Assembly: GCF_007970665.1 (NCBI RefSeq)
Contig: NZ_CP042430.1
Coordinates: 930,001-994,000, forward strand
Direction of reading: 5' to 3'
Length of the DNA stretch: 64,000 bases
DNA from: Baekduia soli
GTDB taxonomy: Bacteria; Actinomycetota; Thermoleophilia; Solirubrobacterales; Solirubrobacteraceae
Position numbers and translations under genes: made by a program. The stretch's first letter is position 1. Each line of letters begins with the position of its first letter. This document shows positions 1-8,079 of this stretch, in pieces. The notes under the pieces were generated by a model. The model made no database searches. It was not told the origin of the DNA and worked only from the letters and a program-made list of their open reading frames with translations.

Positions 1-2128
1 CGACCGCGGTGAGCCCGAGATCCTCGACGGGTGCCCCCGGCCGTCCGGCGGGGAAGTGGCAGGCCTGCCCGAGCACGGTCCCGCCGTCGCGCAGGGTGGC
101 GACGACGACGTCGTGCGCCGGCGGCCCGAACCTGTAGGCGTAGGCGGCGTCGGCGAACCGGCCCAGAACGCCCTCGGCGTTGCGGCACGCCACGGCGTGG
201 GGCCCGACCTCCAGGTCGGCCTCCGCCTCGGCCACGACGTGCGCGCCGCCGGCCAGCAGCGCGACGTGCAGCCGGGCGCGCAGGGCCTCCGGGCCGTCGT
301 TGGCCACGTGGACGTCCAGCCCACCCAGGCCCTCGTCGGTGATCCAGACCGCGCGCGGCGCCAGGACCCGGCGCAGGTGGGCCAGCGCGACCTTGGGGGC
401 GCCCGTGTGGTCCAGCAGGCCCCAGCCCGCGCCGGGCGCCAGGTCGCGCAGCCACAGCACGATCGCCCCCGCGCACGGCGAGGCCGCGCGGCGCCACTCG
501 CCCATCACCGCGGCCATGACCTCGCCGCCGGCCGTCCGCGACAGCGCGAGGTAGCGCTCGCGGTCGGCGGCCTTCAGCGCGGCGGGATCGACGTCGTGCA
601 GGAGCGCGAGGTAGTGGTCGCGGACGTCGGCGAAGTCCCACGGGGCTCCGACGTCGCGCATGACGCCCTCGCCGTCGGCGACCGGGCCGTCGGGGAGGTT
701 GGCCAGCGCCAGGCACTCCGAGGCGAAGCGCACGCCGGCGCGCCGGGCGTCGTCCAGGGGCCGGCGGTAGCCGCCGACCCCGAAGTAGTTGGCCACGCCG
801 CGCGACGGCTGCATCGGCAGCGCGCCGCCGCAGGGGGCCGAGGGCACGTAGGGGACGTCGGCCCCGGCCCGGGCGGCCAGCGCCGGCAGCAGCTCGCCGA
901 ACAGCTCGCCGCGGCCCAGTGCGGGATCGGCGCCGAACATCGCGGCCTGCTGCTCGACCTCGCTGTTGCCGCACAGCACGGCGAGGCTCGGGCGTCCGGC
1001 CACCCGCGCCAGGGCCTGCTCGGCCTCCTGCACGACCGCGGCCCGGAAGGCCTCGTCGGCGATGGGGTAGTCCAGGTTGGCGAACATGAAGTCCTGCCAG
1101 ACCAGCAGGCCGAGCTCGTCGCACAGGTCGTGGAACGCGTCGTCCTCGTAGACGCCGATGCCGGGGACGCGCACGAGGTTCAGCCCGGCGTCGCGGGCGG
1201 TCTGCAGCGTGGCGCGCAGCCCGTCGGCGGGCACGGGGGTCCACACCGCGCCGCGGGCGAAGACCGGCACGTCGTTGACCGCGAGGTCCAGGCCCTCGGC
1301 GTCGACGTCGTGGCCGGGCCCGGGGGAGAGGTCGCGGAAGCCCGTGCGCCCCAGGCCGGCGACCGTCGTGTCCTGCATGGCGCCGACCACGAGCGCGACG
1401 TCGTGCAGGGCCGGCGCGCCGTGGGTGTGCGGCCACCAGCGCGCGACGGACGGGACGCGCACCGCGCCGTGCAGCGTGCCGTCGGCCTCCAGGGTCAGCG
1501 GGGCGCCGGCGTGCACGCCCTCGGGGCGCCCGACGACGACCGAGACCGGCCCGGGGACCGCCCCGCCGCCGGCCATCCGCACGTGCGCCGCGATCTCCAG
1601 CACGCCGTCGTCGCCCTCCAGGCGCGGGCGCAGCGCCACGTCGGAGACCACGACGCCGCGGCGGCGCACGAGCCACACCGGGCGCCACGGGCCGACGATC
1701 GGCGGCCCGGGCGCGAAGCCCGCCGCTCGCCCCAGGACGGCGGTGCGCACGAAGCGCAGCGCGCCGTCGGCCACGACGCGGGTGCGCCAGCGCTGCCGCG
1801 GGCGCCGGGGCGCCCCGGCGAGCACGTCGGCCAGCGCGCGGCAGTGGATCACCAGCTCGTTGCCGCCGGCGCGCAGCAGGCCGCCGACGTCGGCCTCCAC
1901 GCCGACGAACATCGAGGAGCCCTCGGCCACCCGCGTGCCGTTCAGCGTGGCGGTGAAGACGGTCGCGACGCCGTCGAGGGCCAGGACCACCTCCTCGCCC
2001 GGCGAGGCGGGCTCGGCGTCGAAGCGCAGCCGGAACGTGCGGTCGCAGGCGTCGTCGGGCGGCCCGTCGGCCTCGAAGCCCTCGAGGCGGCGGACGTCGT
2101 GGCCCGGGATGTCAGGCCAGCGCGGCAT
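1..2128 (-). CDS. Glycoside hydrolase family 2 protein, beta-mannosidase-like (3' end outside window)
   Basis: The reverse-strand frame opens at an ATG at 2128 and stays open through base 1, so at least 709 residues are present and the C-terminus is missing. The fold order fits GH2: a jelly-roll sugar-binding domain first, an immunoglobulin-like domain, then a TIM barrel. The acid/base motif CGNSE puts the catalytic Glu near residue 390, and RFASE gives a nucleophile Glu near residue 471. Both match the retaining beta-mannosidase branch. No signal peptide is visible, so it is probably cytosolic. The start overlaps the end of the DUF1839 gene by 17 bases, which ties it to the carrier-protein ligase cluster. 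The true substrate is unknown; beta-mannosidase is a family-level guess. Confidence 0.85.
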   Translation of the reverse strand, partial: MPRWPDIPGHDVRRLEGFEADGPPDDACDRTFRLRFDAEPASPGEEVVLALDGVATVFTATLNGTRVAEGSSMFVGVEADVGGLLRAGGNELVIHCRALADVLAGAPRRPRQRWRTRVVADGALRFVRTAVLGRAAGFAPGPPIVGPWRPVWLVRRRGVVVSDVALRPRLEGDDGVLEIAAHVRMAGGGAVPGPVSVVVGRPEGVHAGAPLTLEADGTLHGAVRVPSVARWWPHTHGAPALHDVALVVGAMQDTTVAGLGRTGFRDLSPGPGHDVDAEGLDLAVNDVPVFARGAVWTPVPADGLRATLQTARDAGLNLVRVPGIGVYEDDAFHDLCDELGLLVWQDFMFANLDYPIADEAFRAAVVQEAEQALARVAGRPSLAVLCGNSEVEQQAAMFGADPALGRGELFGELLPALAARAGADVPYVPSAPCGGALPMQPSRGVANYFGVGGYRRPLDDARRAGVRFASECLALANLPDGPVADGEGVMRDVGAPWDFADVRDHYLALLHDVDPAALKAADRERYLALSRTAGGEVMAAVMGEWRRAASPCAGAIVLWLRDLAPGAGWGLLDHTGAPKVALAHLRRVLAPRAVWITDEGLGGLDVHVANDGPEALRARLHVALLAGGAHVVAEAEADLEVGPHAVACRNAEGVLGRFADAAYAYRFGPPAHDVVVATLRDGGTVLGQACHFPAGRPGAPVEDLGLTAV

Positions 2129-3077
2129 GGAGGCCGCCGGTGGCCTGCTCCCACGCGTCGGCCAGCTCGGCGATGACCGGCCCCGGGTCGAACGCCCGCC
2201 GGCGGGCGAGCTTGAGCGACAGCAGCTTCGTCGCGGCGACGATCCGCGCGGCGGCGTCGGCGACCGGCGCCCCCTCCGGCCCGAGCAGCCAGTCGGCCTG
2301 GGCGCCGATGAGCTCGAAGCCCGAGCCGACCATCCGCACCGTCGCGAACGCGTAGGCGTGGTAGTCCTCGGGCGCGCCGGCCAGCAGCGCGGGCAGGTCG
2401 GCGGCCAGGGCGGCGCCGAAGCGCTCGAACGGGTTGGTCGCCGGGCGCAGCGCCAGGTGGCCGGCCAGCAGCTCGCGGGCCCGCGCGCGCAGCGCGTCGC
2501 CCTCCAGGCGCGGGCCGGCGTCGAAGCGCACGATCTCGGTGTAGGGCGGCAGGATCGCCGGGTCGGCCGGGCCGTCGAGGCGGAACACGCCGCGGTAGTC
2601 GGCGCCCGACAGCTCGTGCAGCCCGGCATTGTGGAAGTAGCGCAGGACCTCGGCCTCGGCGTCGATGGCCTCGACGGCCACCGACGTCTTGACGTGCTCG
2701 CGGTGGTAGCTCGTCGCCGCGGTGTCGGGCAGGTGCCAGGCGTCGAGCTCGACGAGGATCGTGCGGCCCGCCGCGAGCTGGCCGGCGATCTGGCCGGGCA
2801 GGGGCCGGTAGGGCTGCATCTCGTGGATATCGATGCCGAACAGCCGCTCGAGGTCGGCGGGCGCCGGCTTGAAGAACGTCCACTGGTCGCCCTCGAAGTC
2901 CATCCGCACGAGCGAGCCCAGCGCGGCGAGCGGCTCGTCGCCGTGGGCGTGGAGCAGCTCGATGAGCACGTCGGCGTAGCAGTTGGTCTCGACGTAGGTG
3001 CGGTCGCCCGCGACGTGGACCGGGTGCGGGCGGTGGGTCGCCGGATCGGCGCCCAGGAGGGCGATCAGGCCCGCCAC
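2112..3077 (-). CDS. DUF1839 family protein of the carrier-protein ligase cluster
   Basis: This 321-residue protein matches the DUF1839 family, which is known mainly as a neighbour of amino acid:[carrier protein] ligases. It has no recognised catalytic motif. Conserved-looking stretches include YVETNCYADVLIEL near the N-terminus (a Cys in a papain/transglutaminase-like setting) and LDAWHLPDT with YHREH further on. That Cys plus downstream His/Asp would suit a cysteine transferase or peptidase, but this is my inference. The GTG start at 3077 overlaps the ligase stop by 13 bases, indicating translational coupling. A longer in-frame start at 3173 lies well inside the ligase gene and gives an Arg-rich, unlikely N-terminus. 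Confidence 0.8.
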   Translation of the reverse strand: MAGLIALLGADPATHRPHPVHVAGDRTYVETNCYADVLIELLHAHGDEPLAALGSLVRMDFEGDQWTFFKPAPADLERLFGIDIHEMQPYRPLPGQIAGQLAAGRTILVELDAWHLPDTAATSYHREHVKTSVAVEAIDAEAEVLRYFHNAGLHELSGADYRGVFRLDGPADPAILPPYTEIVRFDAGPRLEGDALRARARELLAGHLALRPATNPFERFGAALAADLPALLAGAPEDYHAYAFATVRMVGSGFELIGAQADWLLGPEGAPVADAAARIVAATKLLSLKLARRRAFDPGPVIAELADAWEQATGGLHAALA

Positions 3078-3997
3078 AGCGCGTCGCGCACCTCGGCGGG
3101 CCAGCCGGCGGGGTCGAGCCCGTGGGTCTTCAGGAGCGCCAGCACGATCCGCTCCTGGCCGAAGCCCAGGCACGCGGTGTGCGCCGTCTCACCGGTCGCG
3201 GTCGTGATGCCGTGCAGCGCCCCGAAGTGCTCTTGGTGATAGTTGAACGACGCGATCGCGGTCGGCTCCGGGCCGGCGATCGGGGCCAGGATCTCGAACT
3301 TGAGCTCCTGCTCGCGCTGGCTGGCGGCCATCATGCGGCCGCTGCGCCCGAAGAACGGGTCGCTGGCGACGTCGAAGCGCGCGTCGAGGCCCAGGCCGCG
3401 CAGGAGCTCGAGCGCGCGATCGCGCCAGCCGTCGCGCCAGGCCTGGACGGTGTCGGGCTCGGCGATGCGGACGAGCTCGCGCATGTGGAACATCTGCAGG
3501 CGGGCGGGGTCGCCCGACGGCTCGCGGCGGAACGCGTAGGAGGCGCCCGGGTCGATGATCACGCCGCCGGCCGGCAGCGGGCCGCGGCGGGCGATCGCGG
3601 GGTAGACGGGGTAGCAGACCGCGGGCATGAGCACGAGGTCGCTCATGTGCTGGTGCTCGGACCAGTCCTCGTGGTCGCAGGCCAGGCGCGCCTGCTCCTG
3701 GGCCTGGATCTCGCTGCCCTCGAACGCGTACACCACGCCGGTCAGGTGCGGGAAGCTCTTGAGGTAGCCCGAGGCCTCGAGCTGGCGGCGCGGCAGCACG
3801 GGCGGGAAGCGCAGGGACTCCGCGCCCTCGAACGCGGCGGCCCGCGAGACGTGGTCGTCGAAGCGCGTGCGGATGTCCTCGAACGTCGTGCCGCGTCCGT
3901 AGACGCCCGGCACGCCGCTGGGGATCAGCAGGCCCGCCTCGACGAGCTCGTCGAGGTACTGCGCCTGGTCGGGCGTGGCCTCGCGATAGCCGGCCAC
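3065..3997 (-). CDS. Amino acid:[carrier protein] ligase (SerRS-like)
   Basis: This enzyme activates a small amino acid with ATP and transfers it to the phosphopantetheine thiol of a separate carrier protein. It is a class II aminoacyl-tRNA-synthetase catalytic core with no tRNA-binding arm. The 310 residues fit the family. YLKSFPHL is near residue 78, the motif 2-like FHMRELVRI is at 170-178, and motif 3 CLGFGQERI is at 276-284. C128, E174 and C276 are spaced as expected for the Cys-Glu-Cys zinc site of archaeal-type SerRS relatives. The GTG start at 3997 has AAGGA nine bases upstream and lies two bases after the dehydrogenase stop. Family members charge Gly or Ala; which one is used here cannot be read from the sequence. 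Confidence 0.92.
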   Translation of the reverse strand: MAGYREATPDQAQYLDELVEAGLLIPSGVPGVYGRGTTFEDIRTRFDDHVSRAAAFEGAESLRFPPVLPRRQLEASGYLKSFPHLTGVVYAFEGSEIQAQEQARLACDHEDWSEHQHMSDLVLMPAVCYPVYPAIARRGPLPAGGVIIDPGASYAFRREPSGDPARLQMFHMRELVRIAEPDTVQAWRDGWRDRALELLRGLGLDARFDVASDPFFGRSGRMMAASQREQELKFEILAPIAGPEPTAIASFNYHQEHFGALHGITTATGETAHTACLGFGQERIVLALLKTHGLDPAGWPAEVRDALWRA

Positions 3998-3999
3998 GC

Positions 4000-5169
4000 T
4001 CAGACGTCCTTCGCGATCAGCAGGAGCCCGGCGTTGGTCTGGTGGATGCGCTCGTTGGCGACCATCAGGCACGCCGACATCGAGTCGCGCAGGTGGCGCC
4101 CGACGCTGAACGGCGTGTCGTTCTTGAAGCCGACGATGCCGCACACGCCCATCGCGCCCTGGCAGATGCGGGGCGCCTGCTCGGACGCGGCGATCTTGAG
4201 GTTGTTGAAGCGCAGGATCGCGGCCATCGTCTCCAGGCGCTGGCGGTCGTCGTCGGCGGCCACGAACTCCTCCAGCGCGCCGCGCACCTCGGCGCGCAGC
4301 AGCGAGAGGTCGCTCATGACGTGCGACAGGCGCAGCGCCGCGGGCACGGGCTCCCCGGGCTTCTGGCGGGCCGCGGCGCGCACGAAGGCGCGGGCGCGGT
4401 CGAAGGCGTCGGTGGCGATCCCCAGCCACAGGTGCGCCCACAGCAGGTGCGAGACCGGCACCATCGTCTGGGACATGACCGTCGAGAACGGCGCGGCGAG
4501 GATCTGCTCGGGGCCGAACTCGGCACGCACGACGTAGCCGGGCGAGCAGGTGCCGCGCATGCCCATCGGGTCCCAGGTGCCCTTGGGCTCCAGGGTCGTC
4601 TGGTCCTTGCGCGTGAGCACGACGACCTGGTCGCCGGGCTCGCTGCCGGGGCTCGCCCGCGTCGTGGTCAGCAGGTCGTCGGCGTAGGCGCCGTAGGAGA
4701 CCGTCGGGGCCTGCTTCTCGAAGGTGAGGCGGCCGTCGCCGGCCGGGGTGACGGCGGCGATGGAGCGGCCCATGTCGCCGCCCGTGCCGACCTCGGAGGT
4801 CACCGAGGCGACCAGGCGCTGGCCGGCTGAGAGCTCGCGCAGGTACTCCTCGAACCACGGTGCGCCCTCGAGGTGGCGGACCATCGTGGCGACCTGGATC
4901 TGGTGCATGGCGAAGACCATGGCGCTGCTGCCGCAGCGGCGGCCGAGCTCGAAGCAGGCCTGCGCGATGAGCGCGAAGGGGACGCCGTCGCCGCCCAGGT
5001 GCTCGGGAACGGCGGCCGACAGCGCGCGCGTCTCGCGCAGCGCGTCGAGGGCCTCGGCCGGGAAGCGCGCCTCGCGGTCGACCTCGTCGGCGTGCGGGGC
5101 GGCAACCTCATCGGCGATCCGGCGGATGTCCGCCAGGAAGGCCAGGCCGCGCTCGTCGGCGACGGTCAT
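4000..5169 (-). CDS. Acyl-CoA dehydrogenase-like flavoprotein acting with a carrier protein
   Basis: The 389-residue protein has the three-part acyl-CoA dehydrogenase fold: an N-terminal helical domain, a middle beta domain with SVTSEVGTGGDMGRS, and a C-terminal helical domain ending in ANERIHQTNAGLL. The ANERI Glu sits where the family carries a catalytic base. Its ATG overlaps the carrier-protein stop (ATGA), and the next gene is the amino acid ligase. The natural substrate is therefore more likely an acyl or aminoacyl thioester on that carrier than a CoA ester. Oxidation of a carrier-bound amino acid has precedent in the prolyl-carrier-protein dehydrogenases of pyrrole biosynthesis. The specific reaction here is inferred. 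Confidence 0.85.
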   Translation of the reverse strand: MTVADERGLAFLADIRRIADEVAAPHADEVDREARFPAEALDALRETRALSAAVPEHLGGDGVPFALIAQACFELGRRCGSSAMVFAMHQIQVATMVRHLEGAPWFEEYLRELSAGQRLVASVTSEVGTGGDMGRSIAAVTPAGDGRLTFEKQAPTVSYGAYADDLLTTTRASPGSEPGDQVVVLTRKDQTTLEPKGTWDPMGMRGTCSPGYVVRAEFGPEQILAAPFSTVMSQTMVPVSHLLWAHLWLGIATDAFDRARAFVRAAARQKPGEPVPAALRLSHVMSDLSLLRAEVRGALEEFVAADDDRQRLETMAAILRFNNLKIAASEQAPRICQGAMGVCGIVGFKNDTPFSVGRHLRDSMSACLMVANERIHQTNAGLLLIAKDV

Positions 5170-5411
5170 GCGGCCTGCGCGTCGAGCGCCTGCAGGGCGT
5201 CGGTGATGCTGGCGACGCTCTCGAAGACGCTGCGCTTGAGCATCTCGTCGGGGAACTCGATGTCGAAGGCGTCCTCCAGCGCGAGCATCACGTTCACGCT
5301 GGCGTGCGACGTCATGCCGGCCTCGTAGAGGCTCGCATCGTCGGCCAGGCTGTCGAGGTCCACGGCCAGCCGGCCGTGCTCCTTCAGGATCTCTCGGACT
5401 GCGGCAGACAT
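5166..5411 (-). CDS. Stand-alone acyl/aminoacyl carrier protein
   Basis: An 81-residue, acidic, helical protein of the phosphopantetheine carrier family. The attachment serine is probably S35 in GMTSHASV, followed by the helix VMLALEDAFDIEFPDEML that is typical of carriers. The usual DSL motif of fatty-acid ACP is replaced by TSH. That departure, with the adjacent ligase gene, marks it as the ligase's dedicated partner rather than the housekeeping ACP. The ATG at 5411 is preceded by a weak GGGA. A perfect palindrome lies 34 bases upstream, between this gene and the AcpS gene. The stop overlaps the dehydrogenase start. Confidence 0.9.
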   Translation of the reverse strand: MSAAVREILKEHGRLAVDLDSLADDASLYEAGMTSHASVNVMLALEDAFDIEFPDEMLKRSVFESVASITDALQALDAQAA

Positions 5412-5444
5412 ACATCCCGATTATCGGTGATCGCGCACCACCCT

Positions 5445-5459
5445 TGACCGGACCGGTCA
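5445..5459. promoter_or_regulatory. Perfect palindrome between acpS and the carrier-protein gene
   Basis: The 15-base sequence TGACCGGACCGGTCA has 7-base perfect arms around one central base. It overlaps the acpS stop codon and lies 34 bases upstream of the carrier-protein start. It could be an operator for a dimeric TetR-type regulator controlling the downstream five genes. There is no T-run, so a terminator is less likely. No regulator gene is visible in the cluster. Confidence 0.4.
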
Positions 5460-5834
5460 GAGCTGGGCCACGACCACGGCCGACGCGTACTCCTCCTCGT
5501 GGGTGAGGCTGACCGCCAGGTCGGTGATGCCGGCGTCGCGCGCCAGGGCCGCGGCGTCGTCGTGCAGGGCCAGCTCCACGAAGCCCCCGGGGTCGCGCAC
5601 CACCTCGATCGTGCGCAGGTTGAGCGCCGTGTCGCCGACGCGCAGCACCTTCATCGCGGCCTCCTTGGCGGCGAACCGCGCCGCCAGGCGCAGGGGGTCC
5701 GGCGTGCCGCGCCGGTGGGCGTCGGCGACCTCGGCGTCGGTGTAGACGCGCCGCAGGTAGCGCTCGCCGTGCGCCGCGAGCGCATCGCGCACCTCGCTGA
5801 CGCGGACGAGGTCGATGCCGACGCGGATCCCCAT
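5457..5834 (-). CDS. acpS: Holo-[acyl-carrier-protein] synthase
   Basis: AcpS moves 4'-phosphopantetheine from CoA to the serine of a carrier protein. The 125-residue length is normal. GIDLVRVSEV at residues 5-14 carries the magnesium-binding Asp, and RFAAKEAAMKVL near 48-59 carries the catalytic Glu-Lys pair. LTHEEEYASAVVVA at the end is also typical. It is the first gene of the carrier-protein cluster and presumably primes that carrier; it may also be the only AcpS for fatty-acid ACP. The ATG at 5834 lacks a strong ribosome binding site. The divergent glycosyltransferase gene starts 53 bases away. Confidence 0.92.
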   Translation of the reverse strand: MGIRVGIDLVRVSEVRDALAAHGERYLRRVYTDAEVADAHRRGTPDPLRLAARFAAKEAAMKVLRVGDTALNLRTIEVVRDPGGFVELALHDDAAALARDAGITDLAVSLTHEEEYASAVVVAQL

Positions 5835-5887
5835 GGGCCCATGGTGCCAGCCCCACGGGCGGCGGGGGGCTAGCGTGCTCGGCGCCC

Positions 5888-6979
5888 GTGCGCGTCCACC
5901 TCGTCGATCCCTCCGCGTTCACGCCGCCCTACGACCGCGCGCTGGCGGCGGCGCTGGCCGCCGTGGGCGTCGACGTCACCCTGGTGACCAGCCGCTTCGC
6001 CTACGGGGAGGTCGCGCCGGCGCGCGGTTACGCGGTCGACGAGCGCTTCTACCGCGCCGCGGTCGGCGCGCCGGGCTCGCGGTTGCGCCTGGCGGCCAAG
6101 CTGGCCGGCCACGTGCCGGGCATGCTCGGCTACGCGCGCGCGGCCCGCGCCGCCGACGTGGTGCACTTCCAGTGGCTCACCGTCCAGCCGCTGGACGTGC
6201 ACCTGCTCCCGCGCGGGCGGCCCGTCGTGCTCACCGCGCACGACGTCCTGCCGCGCGAGCCGCGCCGCGGCCAGCTCGCCGCCCAGCGGCGGCTCTACGG
6301 GCGCGTCGACCACGTCGTCGTGCACTCCGCCCACGGCCGCGACCGCCTGACGGGCGAGCTCGGGCTCGATCCGGCGCGCGTCACCGTCATCCCGCACGGC
6401 GCGTTCACCGATCTGGCCGCGCTGCCCGCGCGGCTGCCGCCCGAGCTGGCCGCCGCACCGCCCGACGTGCCGGTCGTGGCGCTCACGGGCCTCCTGCGTC
6501 CCTACAAGGGCCTCGACGTCCTCCTGGAGGCCTGGCAGGGCATGGGGGGTGCCGAGCTGTGGATCGTCGGCCTGCCGCGCATGCCGCTGCCCGTGCGCCT
6601 GCCCCCCGGCGTGCGGCTGGTCGGGCGCTTCGTGGCCGACGCCGAGCTGGCCGGCGTGCTGCGCCGCGCCGACCTCGTCGTGCTCCCCTACCGCGAGATC
6701 GACCAGTCGGGCGTGCTCTACGCCGCCCTGGGTCTCGGACGCCCGCTGCTGCTCAGCGCGGTGGGGGGCTTCCCGGAGGTCGCCGCCGCGGGGGCCGCCG
6801 AGCTCGTGGAGCCCGGCGACCCCGCCGCCCTGCACGCCGCGCTGCGCGCGCTGCTGGACGACCCGGCCCGCCGCGCCGGCCTGGCCGCGGGCGCGGCGCA
6901 CGCCGCCGCCACGACGTTCTCCTGGCCGGAGGCGGCCCGGCGCCACCGCGCCCTGTACGGCATGCTGACCGGCTCGTGA
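5888..6979 (+). CDS. Glycosyltransferase family 4 (GT-B fold)
   Basis: A 363-residue GT-B glycosyltransferase. The N-terminal acceptor domain starts directly with VHLVDPSAFTPPYDRAL, where other family members have a Gly-rich loop. The donor half carries VTVIPHGAF, GLLRPYKGLDVLLEAW and LPYREIDQSGVLYAALGLG, the last matching the E-x7-E-like nucleotide-sugar site. The GTG start at 5888 is the first possible one after the divergent acpS. It is the first of four genes joined by 1- to 4-base overlaps, ending with a phosphoglycosyltransferase and an ATP-grasp protein, so it probably adds a sugar to a lipid-linked glycan on the cytoplasmic face. Confidence 0.85.
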   Translation: MRVHLVDPSAFTPPYDRALAAALAAVGVDVTLVTSRFAYGEVAPARGYAVDERFYRAAVGAPGSRLRLAAKLAGHVPGMLGYARAARAADVVHFQWLTVQPLDVHLLPRGRPVVLTAHDVLPREPRRGQLAAQRRLYGRVDHVVVHSAHGRDRLTGELGLDPARVTVIPHGAFTDLAALPARLPPELAAAPPDVPVVALTGLLRPYKGLDVLLEAWQGMGGAELWIVGLPRMPLPVRLPPGVRLVGRFVADAELAGVLRRADLVVLPYREIDQSGVLYAALGLGRPLLLSAVGGFPEVAAAGAAELVEPGDPAALHAALRALLDDPARRAGLAAGAAHAAATTFSWPEAARRHRALYGMLTGS

Positions 6980-8079
6980 GGAAGGCGATCTTCTGGACCT
7001 CTGCGGCCCTGCTGGCCTGGGCGCAGGCGGGCTACGGCGTGGCCCTGGCGGCGCTGCGCCGTGGCCCGGTGGCCTCCGCCTACCCCGTCGCGCCGCCGGA
7101 GGACGACGCGGCGCTGCCGTCGGTCGCGCTCATCGTGCCCGCGCACGCCGAGCGCGACGTCATCGCCGCGCGGATCGCCAACGCCCGTGCGCTGGACTAC
7201 CCCCGCGACCGGCTCGAGATCGTCGTGGCCTGCGACGGGTCGACGGACGGGACCGTGCAGGCCGCGCGCGCCGCGGGCGCCGACGTCGTTCTCGACCTGC
7301 CGCGCGGCGGCAAGGTCCGCGCCCAGGACGCAGCGGTGGCGCGCACCGATGCCGAGGTGGTGGCCTTCTCCGACGCCAACGCGCTGTGGAAGCCCGGCGC
7401 GCTGCGGGCGCTCGTCGCCCCGCTGGCCGATCCGCGCGTGGGCTACGTCTGCGGGCGCGTGAGGTTCGTCAACCCCGAGGGCGGCTCCAACCAGGAGGGC
7501 GTCTACTGGCACTACGAGATGTTCCTGCGCGAGCGCGAGAGCGCGCTGTGCTCGGTCACCGCCGGCAACGGGGCGATCAACGCGGTGCGCCGCGCGGCCT
7601 ACGTCGAGGTCGACCCGGTGATGGGCCACGACCTCAAGCTGCCGTTCACGCTCGTGCGCGCCGGCTGGCGCTGCGTCGAACAGCCGCTGGCGCGGGCCAC
7701 GGAGCGCATGGTCCCCGACGTCGAGGGCGAGGCCGCCCGCAAGCGGCGGATGATGAGCCACGCATGGGCGATCGTCCTGCACGGCGGCCTGCTGGACCCG
7801 CGCGGCTGGCCGCCGCGCTACCTGGTGATGATGGTCAGCCACCGCTGGCTGCGCTACTTCGGCCCGTTCCTGCACCTCGCCGCCCTGGCCACCGCGCCGC
7901 GCGCGCTGCGCCGGCTGCAGCTGGCCGGGATCGCCCTCGCGCTCGTGCCCGCCCGCGTGCGGCCGCTGCTGCTGGCCCGCTACTACGTGCTGACGCAGGC
8001 TTCGATCGCGCTCGGGCTGGCCGACCACCTGCGCCACGGGACCGCGGCGGGCTGGGACCCGCCCGAAGGCACACGCTGA
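6976..8079 (+). CDS. Membrane glycosyltransferase family 2
   Basis: A 367-residue GT-A enzyme with an N-terminal membrane segment (residues ~5-25) and more hydrophobic helices near 290-345. SVALIVPAHAERDVI opens the nucleotide-binding domain, CDGSTDGT follows, and FSDANALW provides the DxD-type metal site. The usual ED motif is represented by GHDLKLPF. The layout resembles processive or polyprenyl-linked sugar transferases. Its GTG overlaps the previous TGA (GTGA), so it is translated with the GT4 enzyme. Donor and acceptor sugars are unknown. Confidence 0.85.
   Translation: MRKAIFWTSAALLAWAQAGYGVALAALRRGPVASAYPVAPPEDDAALPSVALIVPAHAERDVIAARIANARALDYPRDRLEIVVACDGSTDGTVQAARAAGADVVLDLPRGGKVRAQDAAVARTDAEVVAFSDANALWKPGALRALVAPLADPRVGYVCGRVRFVNPEGGSNQEGVYWHYEMFLRERESALCSVTAGNGAINAVRRAAYVEVDPVMGHDLKLPFTLVRAGWRCVEQPLARATERMVPDVEGEAARKRRMMSHAWAIVLHGGLLDPRGWPPRYLVMMVSHRWLRYFGPFLHLAALATAPRALRRLQLAGIALALVPARVRPLLLARYYVLTQASIALGLADHLRHGTAAGWDPPEGTR

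Noticed and set aside
56-2176. Long plus-strand open frame opposite the GH2 gene
   Set aside because: It is an antisense shadow of a high-GC gene: the sequence is low-complexity, rich in Gly, Arg, Ala, Val and His, and no motif is found. The reverse strand carries the clear GH2 catalytic motifs.
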